64,000 nucleotides of DNA from Paludibacteraceae bacterium. GTDB lineage: Bacteria; Bacteroidota; Bacteroidia; Bacteroidales; Paludibacteraceae. This document shows, in pieces, positions 19,034-28,611 of this stretch. Both the position numbers and the translations under genes were made by a program. Each line of letters opens with the position of its first letter. The first letter of the stretch is position 1. The notes beneath the pieces were generated by a model that saw only the letters and a list, made by a program, of their open reading frames with translations, searched no databases and was not told the DNA's origin. The DNA is taken from NCBI GenBank assembly GCA_905233415.1, contig CAJOEX010000002.1:56951-120950 (forward strand). The letters run 5' to 3'.

Positions 19034-20136
19034 CAATAGATTTACATGAGGTACGCGTGCGGGAGTTGTGCGCGGGGTACAATGATTTGAGTATTCAGGA
19101 AGAAGGTATCGTCGGCTACGGCGGGCGGCTTAATATCCGTCCGAAGTATCAGCGCGAGTTTGTCTATGACGAGAAGAAACGCAACGCCGTCATGGATACT
19201 GTATGGCAGAACTTTCCGCTCAACGTCATGTATTGGGTCAGAACAGACGGCGCGGATGGTATCGACTACGAAGTCTTGGATGGTCAGCAACGCACGATCT
19301 CTATTTGTTCGTTCATTGCCGGCGAATATATGATGGAGTTTGACGGAAACTTGCTTGGCTTCAATAATATGACGAAAGAGCAACAAAACCGTATCTTGGA
19401 CTACAAACTGCAAGTTTATATCTGCGAGGGCACCGACGAAGAGAAAATCAAATGGTTTCAGCGCATCAACATAGCCGGTGAGAAACTGACCGACCAAGAG
19501 ATTTTGAACGCTATCTATGCGGGTTCATGGACTACACAAGCCAAGCGCCGTTTCTCCAAAACAGGCTGTGTTGCCTATCGCATTGCTTCGGATTTTATGT
19601 CAGGCTCGCCTATTCGTCAGGACTATTTCGAGACCGCGCTCCAATGGATTGGCGACGCGCAGGGAAAGTCGCTCAAACAATATATGGCAGACCATCAGCA
19701 TGATACCGATGCCGACGAACTATGGCAGTATTTCCAAGATGTCATTCATTGGGTGGACAAACTTTTCGGACGCAAGTACAAGAAAGAGATGAAAGGCGTG
19801 GAATGGGGATTACTCTACAACAAACACCGCGATACCAAACTCACAGCTACCGCTATCAGCGAACAAATGGCAAAACTGATGGCGGATTCAGATGTGCAGA
19901 AGAAATCCGGCATCTTTGCGTATATTTTGGATGGCGATATACATCATTTGGGAATTCGTGCGTTTGATGCCAACACCCGCCGCGAGGTTTATGAGCGGCA
20001 AGAAGGTAAGTGCGCCATCTGCGGAAAGCCGTTTGATATTGAAGTCATGGAAGCCGACCACATCACGCCGTGGGTGGAAGGTGGGCGAACGATTGCCTCA
20101 AACTGTCAGATGCTGTGCCGCGATTGCAATCGCTGA
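19030..20136 (+). CDS. DUF262 (GmrSD N-terminal-like) plus HNH endonuclease domain protein
   Basis: YEVLDGQQRTISICSF (DGQQR motif) and C-terminal CAICGKPF...EADHITPWVEGGRT..NCQMLCRDCN (HNH with two CxxC). ATGA overlap with the methyltransferase. Confidence 0.88.
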   Translation: MTIDLHEVRVRELCAGYNDLSIQEEGIVGYGGRLNIRPKYQREFVYDEKKRNAVMDTVWQNFPLNVMYWVRTDGADGIDYEVLDGQQRTISICSFIAGEYMMEFDGNLLGFNNMTKEQQNRILDYKLQVYICEGTDEEKIKWFQRINIAGEKLTDQEILNAIYAGSWTTQAKRRFSKTGCVAYRIASDFMSGSPIRQDYFETALQWIGDAQGKSLKQYMADHQHDTDADELWQYFQDVIHWVDKLFGRKYKKEMKGVEWGLLYNKHRDTKLTATAISEQMAKLMADSDVQKKSGIFAYILDGDIHHLGIRAFDANTRREVYERQEGKCAICGKPFDIEVMEADHITPWVEGGRTIASNCQMLCRDCNR

Positions 20137-20241
20137 AAAAGCAGTGAATAAACGGTGCAAGTCAATCACTCACAAGTGCCGCGTTTTTTTCTCATTCTTA
20201 GCTTTCGCACGATTGTAGCATGTAACGTAAAATGGGGAAGT

Positions 20242-21651
20242 TTACCACGAAATGGCTGCGGCCTTGGTTTTGAAGAAATTGGATTCAGAAGACTTGCCGT
20301 TGCCGGAACCGCCGGTTAATAGGCGGTAATACGGACAGGAACTCCAATAGGCAGGTTTGTCTTGAATCATACCATCTTCGCCGGTGTCGTTGGATATATA
20401 ATCACGAATCAAGCTTTGCAGACGTGTAATCCGCGTACACGCTGCAACCGGCTCCATCAAGTCGGAAGACGTTGCCAACTGCTTGATATAGGCTTTGTAT
20501 TTTTCCTTGAAAGCAGTAACAGACATGACTTTGCGCATCAAGATACGGTCACCCTCCAGACTGCCCCAAGCAAGCATATTGTCCGTACCCGGATTGCCAT
20601 AGCGTTCCTGCGCCGAACCGAGCGTATTGTCGTAGTCAAACGGGATAAAATAGAAGCGGTGATTGCAGTCTAAATAGAAATAATAGTTGTTCTTGTTCTT
20701 CCAGTAGTCATCCCACATGCCGACCATCACATTCACCGCATAGGCACGCAGGAAAAGGTCAATGTCCATGTGATTTTCGAGCCACGTCTGCAGTTCCGTA
20801 CTGCCCGATTTGAGCGGCGTCATTCCTTTAATGAAATCACACAATTCCGCTTTAGCAAAAGAGAGGCTGTCTTTGTTGCTCTTGAGATTATAGGGATAGC
20901 GTTTGCCGTAATCGTCCTGAACGCCCATTTTGCTTTGGTCAGCCGAGCTGAGGTCGGCGCCATAGCCTGCTTTCCATAGAAAACCTTGTTTGTCAGGTAT
21001 ATGTCCGGCGTGATAATTGGCATCAAGCCAGCCTTTGCGCGGGTTTTCAATCATGGTGTAAACGCCCATATAGACAGGTTTGGAGTCACCTTTTATGTAT
21101 ATGGAGAGGCGGCAGAATGAGGCGCGCGGTGCAGACCAGACGCCGAAACGGCGGAAGAGGTCGTAGCAAAAGGCTTCACGGACATAGGAAGGGTCGGTGG
21201 CGTTCCACTTGAGAATGATACGATCCATGCCGAAAAAGCGTTCGCCGGTGGTATAGTTGGTAAAACGGATTCCGAAATGCGCCCGGTGGAAAGGTGCGCC
21301 GTTACGGTGCATTTCGCCTGTAGAAGACTCAGGACGGCGGCGGGTAGTGTTTCCGCGCGGACGCAGTCCGACACTGTCACGGTTGTAGGTAACGCCGTTC
21401 TTGGTAAACGAGAATGCAGCCGGCACATAAAGACCGTTATCCGGCCATTGGTCAAAATTGGAAAGATAGGTGTTCCAATCCGATTCGGTAAGGGTAAGTG
21501 TTATCTGCGGAACGGACTCAATATCAAACAGATAATCAAGATCGCGTACGGATGAAGCGTCTCCGCCGCTTGGCGGGGAAGGTTCATTATGCGGTTTGCA
21601 GCCGTACAAAACTGCAAGCAGCGTGAATAAAAACAAGGTGTGCCGTTTCAT
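20242..21651 (-). CDS. CotH-like kinase family lipoprotein
   Basis: Lipobox VLYGC; FFGMDRIILKWNATDPSYVREAFCYDLF; YFIPFDYDNTLG. Confidence 0.88.
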   Translation of the reverse strand: MKRHTLFLFTLLAVLYGCKPHNEPSPPSGGDASSVRDLDYLFDIESVPQITLTLTESDWNTYLSNFDQWPDNGLYVPAAFSFTKNGVTYNRDSVGLRPRGNTTRRRPESSTGEMHRNGAPFHRAHFGIRFTNYTTGERFFGMDRIILKWNATDPSYVREAFCYDLFRRFGVWSAPRASFCRLSIYIKGDSKPVYMGVYTMIENPRKGWLDANYHAGHIPDKQGFLWKAGYGADLSSADQSKMGVQDDYGKRYPYNLKSNKDSLSFAKAELCDFIKGMTPLKSGSTELQTWLENHMDIDLFLRAYAVNVMVGMWDDYWKNKNNYYFYLDCNHRFYFIPFDYDNTLGSAQERYGNPGTDNMLAWGSLEGDRILMRKVMSVTAFKEKYKAYIKQLATSSDLMEPVAACTRITRLQSLIRDYISNDTGEDGMIQDKPAYWSSCPYYRLLTGGSGNGKSSESNFFKTKAAAISW

Positions 21652-22388
21652 AAAACAAACTGAATCTCTTTGAAGTGGAACATGCGGCTACCGGTTGCGG
21701 TTTCAAGCACCAGTTGGCCTTGTGGGGTAATGTCTGTAATGGTTGCTTCAAAAGCGTTTTCGGGGATGTCCGTCAAAATGCGGGAAGGCGTCATGGACAC
21801 TTCACGAAGCGCATAAAGGGACTTTTGACCGAAACGGTAGAGGACGGAGCGATATTGTTGTTTAAGCGTTTCGATGTCAGATAGCAGGGACAATTTATTA
21901 TTAATGTTTTTGTAAAGGGCTTCATAAATGGTAGGCAGGTCATAATCCATACCTGTAAGTTGCTTGAGTGAAACAGGATTGGGTGCGTTGCTTTGCCAAA
22001 CGGTTTGGTTCACATTAAGACCTATTCCTGCAATCGCTTCCGTCAGTTGACCGTCTGCAATGGTACTTTCAATGAGTATGCCGCAAATCTTTTTGTTGTC
22101 CACATAAATGTCATTAGGCCATTTGATGGTGACTTGTCTGTTCGGCAGAAGATTTGCCACTACTTCCTGTACGCCGAGACTGACAGCCATTTGTAGCAGA
22201 AACGCCTGTTCAACAGCCACTTGCGGTTTGCGCAAGCGCAAGGACATGAGCACGTTTTTACCTTGTTCGCTTTCCCACGAGTTGCCGGCTTGTCCGCGAC
22301 CTGCAGTCTGCCAACTTGTCCAAATGTCATCACAGTCAGGATGCTTCTTGAGGTAGTTGTTGGTACTATTGGTGAGACTGATAAACAT
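21648..22388 (-). CDS. birA: Biotin-[acetyl-CoA-carboxylase] ligase (no HTH domain)
   Basis: Likely start MFISLTNSTNNYLKK at 22388; TAGRGQAGNSWESE; IKWPNDIYVDNKKICGILIE. Confidence 0.9.
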   Translation of the reverse strand: MFISLTNSTNNYLKKHPDCDDIWTSWQTAGRGQAGNSWESEQGKNVLMSLRLRKPQVAVEQAFLLQMAVSLGVQEVVANLLPNRQVTIKWPNDIYVDNKKICGILIESTIADGQLTEAIAGIGLNVNQTVWQSNAPNPVSLKQLTGMDYDLPTIYEALYKNINNKLSLLSDIETLKQQYRSVLYRFGQKSLYALREVSMTPSRILTDIPENAFEATITDITPQGQLVLETATGSRMFHFKEIQFVL

Positions 22389-23751
22389 CAAGCAGGTATT
22401 TCTGAATAATGGTCTGGACATTTTTCGCTTTGCCTTGTGCGCTGTTGACGAGAATGGCAAAAATCCATTGTCCGCCGTCAGGCAAGTCGATATAGCCGGC
22501 GAAGTTCTTTGTACCGGCAATCGTGCCGGATTTGGCATGAATCTTTCCTTCCAGAATCGTTCCTCGGCAAAGGGAACTGAGCGTGCCTTCGCCACCGCTA
22601 ACAGGGAGCGAACGAAGCCATATGTCGCGGTACTTGCTGCGGTTCATGTACTGCAGGAGCTGGACAAGCGTTTCTGCACTAACGGCATCTTGCGGCGCCA
22701 AGCCGCAGCCGTCCTTGATAAGCGCGCCTTTTGTGCTGACTCCGCGCAACCGCCAGAACTCACGAACCACTTCGCATGAATTGTGAATTGTTCCTGGTTT
22801 GCCGTAATTGAGACCGAGATAGCGGAAAATAGATTCGGCGTAAAGGTTGTTACTATAAATGTTCGTCTCGGCAATCAACGCACCAAGCGAGTCGGATTTA
22901 TGCTCATAGATAAGCTGTCGAACGCCTAAATCCAACCCACGCTCTGCCATGAAAGTTGCCGGTTCGGAAACGGTTACACCTGCTTCGTTGAGGTATTTGG
23001 TCAGGTGTGTAGCCAGCAGCCAACCGGGATTAGGAATGTCGCTTCGGACACCGAACTGCCCGCGGTTGCTGGGCACGCTGCCGGTCAGGTAACGTTCATT
23101 GGAGTAGGGCAGGCCGTGCACATAAGCTCCGTCATAGGTTATTTCGGTGCAGCGGATATGGTTAATCGTTTTCAAGGGAGGATAGGCAGGTTCGATACGT
23201 ATGACATCGGCAACAGAGCCGACCGGTCCGCTTTTGAGAACAATATTCAGGGTATTGCTCATATAGTTGAGCGCAAAAATACCGGGAGCATAGTAATTGC
23301 CGCAATCCTCCCAAAGCCAGTTTGGATTGGTGGCATCGCCGTCAAGCAGGCTCAAATCGGCAACAACGGCTCCTTGAATGGAACGAATTCCCGCCGCTTT
23401 GATTGCTTTCACCCACTTGTAAACAAACGCCTGCGTACCTTTAAGGTTGCCCAGTGACGGGTCACAACCGCCACGGATGTAGAGATTGCCCTTAAGCACA
23501 CCGTCTTCAATCGTGCCAGTGTATTCAAGCGTCGTCGTGAAACGGAATGAAGGACCGAGCATTTCAAGTGCAGCGCCGGTAGTGAGGAGTTTCATCACAC
23601 TTGCAGGCGGAACGACATGGTCAGAGCGATGTTCGTCAATTACAGTACCGGTTCGGGCGTCGCGAATGAGGACAGAGATATTTGCCTGTTCGCAAACGGG
23701 ATTTTCGGTCAACAGGCCAATAGCCAATAATATAGTTGTTAAAATCTTCAT
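22366..23751 (-). CDS. dacB: D-alanyl-D-alanine carboxypeptidase/endopeptidase (PBP4, S13 family)
   Basis: PPASVMKLLTTGAALEMLG (SxxK), SNNLYAES (SxN), HAKSGTI (KTG-like). Confidence 0.93.
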   Translation of the reverse strand: MKILTTILLAIGLLTENPVCEQANISVLIRDARTGTVIDEHRSDHVVPPASVMKLLTTGAALEMLGPSFRFTTTLEYTGTIEDGVLKGNLYIRGGCDPSLGNLKGTQAFVYKWVKAIKAAGIRSIQGAVVADLSLLDGDATNPNWLWEDCGNYYAPGIFALNYMSNTLNIVLKSGPVGSVADVIRIEPAYPPLKTINHIRCTEITYDGAYVHGLPYSNERYLTGSVPSNRGQFGVRSDIPNPGWLLATHLTKYLNEAGVTVSEPATFMAERGLDLGVRQLIYEHKSDSLGALIAETNIYSNNLYAESIFRYLGLNYGKPGTIHNSCEVVREFWRLRGVSTKGALIKDGCGLAPQDAVSAETLVQLLQYMNRSKYRDIWLRSLPVSGGEGTLSSLCRGTILEGKIHAKSGTIAGTKNFAGYIDLPDGGQWIFAILVNSAQGKAKNVQTIIQKYLLDVYQSHQ

Positions 23752-23752
23752 A

Positions 23753-25186
23753 CTAACCTACTGTGCCTTCCAACGAAACTTGCAGCAGTTTCTGCGCTTC
23801 GACTGCAAACTCCATCGGCAATTTGTCCATGACTTCTTTGGCATAACCGTTTACAATGAGACCAACCGCGTCTTCGGTACTGATACCGCGCTGGCGGCAA
23901 TAGAAAAGCTGGTCTTCTGAAATCTTGGAGGTTGTGGCTTCGTGCTCGATCGTCGCCGTCGGATTGGCAATCTGCATATCAGGGAAGGTGTGTGCACCAC
24001 ATTTGTCGCCCAATAAAAGGGAGTCGCATTGGGAGTAGTTGCGGACGTTTTCTGCGCCGGAAACGACTTTGACCAAGCCGCGGTAGGAGTTTTGGGAGTG
24101 ACCGGCAGATATTCCTTTGCTGATGATGCGTGAGCGGGTGTTCTTGCCCAAGTGAATCATCTTGGTGCCTGTATCCGCCTGCTGGTAGTTGTTGGTGACC
24201 GCTACGGAATAGAACTCTGCCGACGAATTATCGCCTTTGAGGATGCAACTCGGGTACTTCCAAGTAATGGCAGAGCCTGTTTCGACCTGTGTCCAACTGA
24301 GACGGGCGTTTTTATGAGTTATGCCGCGTTTTGTGACGAAGTTATAAATGCCGCCTTTGCCGTCTTTGTCGCCCGGATACCAGTTTTGAACGGTGGAATA
24401 TTTCACTTCGGCATTGTCATGAACGATGATTTCCACAATGGCTGCGTGAAGCTGGTTCTCGTCGCGCATCGGCGCCGTACAACCTTCCAGATAACTGAGG
24501 TAAGCGCCTTCGTCGGCAATGAGAAGTGTGCGCTCAAACTGCCCTGTATTTCCGGCATTGATGCGGAAATAGGTGGAAAGTTCCATCGGGCAACGGACGC
24601 CTTTCGGGATATAAACAAAGGAACCGTCCGAGAAAACGGCTGAATTGAGTGCCGCATAGAAATTGTCGCTGTACGGCACAACAGAACCAAGATATTTCTT
24701 CACCAAATCAGGGTGCTCTCTGACGGCTTCGGAAATGGAGCAGAAGATAATGCCTTTCTCCGCCAGCGTTTCGCGGAAAGTCGTCTTGACCGAAACGGAA
24801 TCCATAACGGCATCAACCGCCATATTTCCCGCCAAAGCAGCACGTTCCTCCAACGGAATACCGAGCTTGTCAAAGGTTTTCATTATCTCCGGATCTATCT
24901 CATCCGTAGTCTTTGCGGACTTGGCTTTCGGTGCCGCATAGTATGAAATAGCCTGGAAGTCAATATCAGGAATAGTAAGATGCGCCCATTTGGGAACGGG
25001 CATCGTCAACCATTTGCGGTAGGCTTTGAGGCGGAATTCCAGTAACCAATCGGGTTCGCCTTTTTTGGCAGAAATGAGACGGATAACATCTTCGTTGAGA
25101 CCACGGCTGATGACATCCGTTTCCACATCGGTTGTGAAACCGTACTTATATTCCTGATTGGTAATATCCCGGATTACGTTTTCCAT
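23753..25186 (-). CDS. sufB: Fe-S cluster assembly protein SufB
   Basis: 477 aa; [59 protein letters not shown]. Confidence 0.96.
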   Translation of the reverse strand: MENVIRDITNQEYKYGFTTDVETDVISRGLNEDVIRLISAKKGEPDWLLEFRLKAYRKWLTMPVPKWAHLTIPDIDFQAISYYAAPKAKSAKTTDEIDPEIMKTFDKLGIPLEERAALAGNMAVDAVMDSVSVKTTFRETLAEKGIIFCSISEAVREHPDLVKKYLGSVVPYSDNFYAALNSAVFSDGSFVYIPKGVRCPMELSTYFRINAGNTGQFERTLLIADEGAYLSYLEGCTAPMRDENQLHAAIVEIIVHDNAEVKYSTVQNWYPGDKDGKGGIYNFVTKRGITHKNARLSWTQVETGSAITWKYPSCILKGDNSSAEFYSVAVTNNYQQADTGTKMIHLGKNTRSRIISKGISAGHSQNSYRGLVKVVSGAENVRNYSQCDSLLLGDKCGAHTFPDMQIANPTATIEHEATTSKISEDQLFYCRQRGISTEDAVGLIVNGYAKEVMDKLPMEFAVEAQKLLQVSLEGTVG

Positions 25187-25192
25187 ATTTTA

Positions 25193-25219
25193 CAAAAAGA
25201 ACCGCCACGTAGGCGGTTC
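25193..25219 (-). terminator. Hairpin plus U-tract between tRNA-Cys and sufB (terminator/attenuator-like)
   Basis: Minus strand reads GAACCGCC-TACGT-GGCGGTTC followed by TTTTT, just upstream of the sufB start. Confidence 0.8.
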
Positions 25220-25225
25220 CAATGG

Positions 25226-25296
25226 AGGTCGGTAGCAGATTCGAACCGCTGTCCCCGGTTTTGCAGACCGGTCCCTAACCACTCGGGCAACCGACC
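25226..25296 (-). tRNA. tRNA-Cys (GCA)
   Basis: GGTCGGTTGCCCGAGTGGTTAGGGACCGGTCTGCAAAACCGGGGACAGCGGTTCGAATCTGCTACCGACCT; cloverleaf with GCA anticodon. Confidence 0.95.
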
Positions 25297-25311
25297 AAAT
25301 CCAAAAGCGGG

Positions 25312-25345
25312 TGCAAAAGTACTGCTTTATTTTGGATTGTGCAAG
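25312..25345 (-). promoter_or_regulatory. Promoter of tRNA-Cys, identical over 34 bp to 6846-6879
   Basis: tgcaaaagtactgctttattttggattgtgcaag. Confidence 0.7.
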
Positions 25346-25382
25346 TTTTTTGTAAGAATAATTGCATTTTTCTCAAAAAATG

Positions 25383-26099
25383 CTATTTTCGGACGTTTTT
25401 TATGACTTCTTCCCGGATTAAGTCAATCGTATTCTGGGGATTCTCCTTGTCAAAAGTGTCCGGCATAATCGGTTTGCCGACATGCATGTGAACCGGATGG
25501 CGGGTTACATAGTGTGCTTTGCGGCTCATCACTTCGTAGCATCCGGAAAGCGAAATGGGAATAATGGGTAGGTTCAAGTCCAGCGCGATTCTGAAAGCTC
25601 CTTTCTTAAACGGACCGACTTCGCCGTCAAGCGACCGCGTTCCTTCCGGGAAGATAACCGTGCAGATACCGTCTTGCAGGGTCTGCTCCACTTCCAAGAG
25701 ACTTTCCCGTGCTGCGGCACCAGAACCACGTTTGATATAAACATGTCCGAGCATTTTGCAGGCAGTTCCTACAAAGGGTATTTTGCGCAGTTCCTGCTTC
25801 ATGAGCCATCTGAAGGTGACAGGGAGCCAGCCGTAAATAGTCCAAATGTCAAACATGGACTGGTGGTTGGCGATGAAGATATAGGATTGTCCTTTCTTGA
25901 TGTTTTCCAATCCGCTAACGCTTACCGGCAGGAAGAACGCCCACAGGAAAGTGCGTGCCCAAAAGGAGATAAAGCGATTAAGCCACAGCGCCTTGTTCCA
26001 ATGGGAGAAAAGAATCGTGGTTGTTGCAACAATCATCGTCCAAATCCACAAAAGCGGAAAGGCGATGAGGTACTGATAAAGGATGTATATAACTTTCAT
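25383..26099 (-). CDS. plsC: 1-acyl-sn-glycerol-3-phosphate acyltransferase
   Basis: FIANHQSMFDIW (NHxxxxD), FPEGTRSLDGEVGPFKKGAF. Confidence 0.93.
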   Translation of the reverse strand: MKVIYILYQYLIAFPLLWIWTMIVATTTILFSHWNKALWLNRFISFWARTFLWAFFLPVSVSGLENIKKGQSYIFIANHQSMFDIWTIYGWLPVTFRWLMKQELRKIPFVGTACKMLGHVYIKRGSGAAARESLLEVEQTLQDGICTVIFPEGTRSLDGEVGPFKKGAFRIALDLNLPIIPISLSGCYEVMSRKAHYVTRHPVHMHVGKPIMPDTFDKENPQNTIDLIREEVIKNVRK

Positions 26100-26135
26100 A
26101 TATATAATATATAAGGTGTTGTTCAGCGATTCGGT

Positions 26136-26190
26136 AATGTATCGTCAATCTATCGTCAATGTATCGTAAATCTATCGTAAATGTATCGTG
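26136..26190. repeat. 11-bp tandem repeat array AATSTATCGTN x5
   Basis: AATGTATCGTC AATCTATCGTC AATGTATCGTA AATCTATCGTA AATGTATCGTG; exact 11-bp register with alternating G/C (22-bp higher order). Confidence 0.97.
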
Positions 26191-26211
26191 TTTGACAGGG
26201 ACAAAACAGTA

Positions 26212-27216
26212 TCAATTTTGAATGTAACGGAGCATAAAACCGCGATACATGGCACAAATACGACGGATTTCATCCCACGTGCTTTCACTCAATTTGGTTC
26301 CGATGATTTCCACGACCCGTCCGGCAGCGATTGTACCGATTTCGCCACAACGGCGAATGTCAAATCCATCGGAAAGGGCATGCAAGAATCCGCCTGCGTA
26401 CAAGTCACCCGCTCCGGTAGAGTCGGTACAGGAAGTGGTAATGGCGCCAATGTGGAAAACGGTATCTGCTTGCTGGACATAACTGCCGCGTTTGCCGACT
26501 TTAACGATGGCGATGTCACATTGTTTGGCAATTTCGGCTACGGATTCTTCGGGATTCAAATGGGTATAAGCAAACGATTCATCCTCGTTGGCAAAGACGA
26601 TGTCCACGTATTTTTTTACCAAGTTTTCCAAGAATTCATGGTTTTCAGAAACCACATTGTAGCTTGCCAAGTCAAGTGAAATGGTGCATCCGGCTTCTTT
26701 TGCGAGTCGCATGGCTTTTTCGATGAGCGCATGGTCCTGCATGAGGTATCCCTCCAAGTGGAAAATATCGTAGCCGATGAATGCTTCTTTGTTGATGTCT
26801 TCCGGTTTAAGGTCTGCTGCGGCACCCAGATAGGTAGCAAACGTGCGTTCTCCGTCGGGCGTGATGAGCACGATACAACAGCCGGACATTTTGTCGGAAG
26901 AGGTCAAAAGTAAGGGATTGACTCCATTTTTGACGAGGTCATCGCGGTAAAAGTCTCCGATTTCGTCGTTTCCGATTTTACCGATAAAAGCCGCTTTTCC
27001 GCCAAGTTGTGTGATGGTTGTGACCGCGTTGCTGGCACTTCCGCCTGCGACCAGTTTTTTGCGGAAACTTGCAAACCGGAATTGGATTTGCTCGTTTTGC
27101 TCCATAGAAATCAAATTCATACTTCCTTTTGGGAGTCCCAATTCGCGGAGGTCATCTTCGGAGACTTGAATCAAGACATCGGTCAAAGCATTCCCTAAAC
27201 CCAGTACTTTTTTCAT
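26212..27216 (-). CDS. PfkB-family (adenosine/ribokinase-like) sugar kinase
   Basis: ORF 26212-27258; likely start MKKVLGLGNALTDVL; GGSASNAVTTITQLGG; DSTGAGDLYAGGFLHAL. Confidence 0.9.
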   Translation of the reverse strand: MKKVLGLGNALTDVLIQVSEDDLRELGLPKGSMNLISMEQNEQIQFRFASFRKKLVAGGSASNAVTTITQLGGKAAFIGKIGNDEIGDFYRDDLVKNGVNPLLLTSSDKMSGCCIVLITPDGERTFATYLGAAADLKPEDINKEAFIGYDIFHLEGYLMQDHALIEKAMRLAKEAGCTISLDLASYNVVSENHEFLENLVKKYVDIVFANEDESFAYTHLNPEESVAEIAKQCDIAIVKVGKRGSYVQQADTVFHIGAITTSCTDSTGAGDLYAGGFLHALSDGFDIRRCGEIGTIAAGRVVEIIGTKLSESTWDEIRRICAMYRGFMLRYIQN

Positions 27217-27360
27217 AAAAAACCCGTTTTTTGGTATAAAAATCAAAAATTTTTGCAAAGATAGTAATTTTTTTTGAAAAAAACTTTGTCATATAAAAAA
27301 AAAGTTGTAATTTTGCAGCCGCTTTTGAGAAAGAAAGTAAAAAATCGTTCCGAAAAGCAA

Positions 27361-27434
27361 GCTTCCTTAGCTCAGTCGGTTAGAGCATCTGACTGTTAAT
27401 CAGGGGGTCCTAGGTTCAAGTCCTAGAGGGAGCG
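27361..27434 (+). tRNA. tRNA-Asn (GTT)
   Basis: GCTTCCTTAGCTCAGTCGGTTAGAGCATCTGACTGTTAATCAGGGGGTCCTAGGTTCAAGTCCTAGAGGGAGCG; anticodon GTT. Confidence 0.95.
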
Positions 27435-27437
27435 CAC

Positions 27438-27472
27438 GAGTGATGACAAAAATGTCATCACTCTATTTTTTT
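27438..27472 (+). terminator. Rho-independent terminator after tRNA-Asn
   Basis: GAGTGATGACAAAAATGTCATCACTC followed by TATTTTTTT. Confidence 0.9.
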
Positions 27473-27515
27473 GAAAAAAATTTTTTTTTCATTTGCAAAT
27501 ATGAAAAAAATGTAG

Positions 27516-27523
27516 TACCTTTG
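27516..27523 (+). promoter_or_regulatory. Bacteroidota -7 box TACCTTTG upstream of mreB
   Basis: TGTAGTACCTTTGCG, about 70 bp upstream of the start codon. Confidence 0.65.
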
Positions 27524-27591
27524 CGCAATTTTACACATTTTTGTGTAAAGGGGTCAATTTCGGGTAGAAAAATTAACAAAAAAACACAATA

Positions 27592-28611
27592 ATGGGACTT
27601 TTTTCTTTTACGCAAGAGATTGCGATTGACTTGGGCACAGCGAACACGATTATCATTTGTGATGATCAGGTCGTGGTAGATGAGCCGTCGGTAGTGGCAA
27701 TCAGTATTGCAGACAACAAAATGGTAGCTGTGGGTCGCAAAGCGCAGCAGATGATTGGTAAAGGCGGTAACATGATTCGTACTGTCCGTCCTCTCCGGGA
27801 TGGCGTGATTGCAGATTTCTATGCCTGCGAGATGATGATTCGCGGTATGATCCGCATGATTCCGAAACAAGCTCGTTTGTTTTCGCCGAGTATCAAAATG
27901 GTGATTTGTATTCCGTCCGGCTCAACAGAAGTAGAGATTCGTGCGGTGCGCGACAGTTCGGAACATGCCGGCGGCCGCGACGTTTACATGATTTACGAGC
28001 CAATGGCCGCTGCCATCGGAATGGGAATTGACGTGGAGAGTCCCGAAGGTTGCATGGTGGTTGATATAGGCGGCGGAACGACGGAGATTGCGGTTATATC
28101 GCTTGGCGGCATTGTGGCGAACAAGTCCATCAAGATAGCAGGTGACGACTTCAATGCGGATATTGTGGAATACATGGGACGTATGCACAATCTGCGTATA
28201 GACGAGCCGACGGCAGAACGGATTAAGATTCAGGTGGGTTCCGCATTGCCGGAACTGGAAGATGCTCCGGAAGATTTCATGGTAATCGGTCCGAACAAAG
28301 TGACAGCCCTTCCGATGCAAGTGCCTGTATCGTATCAGGAAATTGCGCATTGCCTGGAGAAGAGCATCTCAAAAGTGGAACAGGCTGTTCTGCAAGCATT
28401 GGAATCGACTCCTCCCGAATTGTATGCCGATATTGTCAAACGCGGTATTTACCTGGCAGGTGGCGGTGCGCTTCTACACGGTTTGGCAAAACGTTTGTCT
28501 GACAAGATTACGATACCGTTCCATGTGGCAGAAGACCCATTGCGTGCGGTAGCCCGCGGAACAGGTGTTGCACTGAAGAATGTAAATAACTTCGGATTCC
28601 TGATTCGTTAA
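27592..28611 (+). CDS. mreB: Rod shape-determining protein MreB
   Basis: IAIDLGTANTIIICDDQVVVDEPSVVAI; VVDIGGGTTEIAVISLGG. Confidence 0.97.
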   Translation: MGLFSFTQEIAIDLGTANTIIICDDQVVVDEPSVVAISIADNKMVAVGRKAQQMIGKGGNMIRTVRPLRDGVIADFYACEMMIRGMIRMIPKQARLFSPSIKMVICIPSGSTEVEIRAVRDSSEHAGGRDVYMIYEPMAAAIGMGIDVESPEGCMVVDIGGGTTEIAVISLGGIVANKSIKIAGDDFNADIVEYMGRMHNLRIDEPTAERIKIQVGSALPELEDAPEDFMVIGPNKVTALPMQVPVSYQEIAHCLEKSISKVEQAVLQALESTPPELYADIVKRGIYLAGGGALLHGLAKRLSDKITIPFHVAEDPLRAVARGTGVALKNVNNFGFLIR

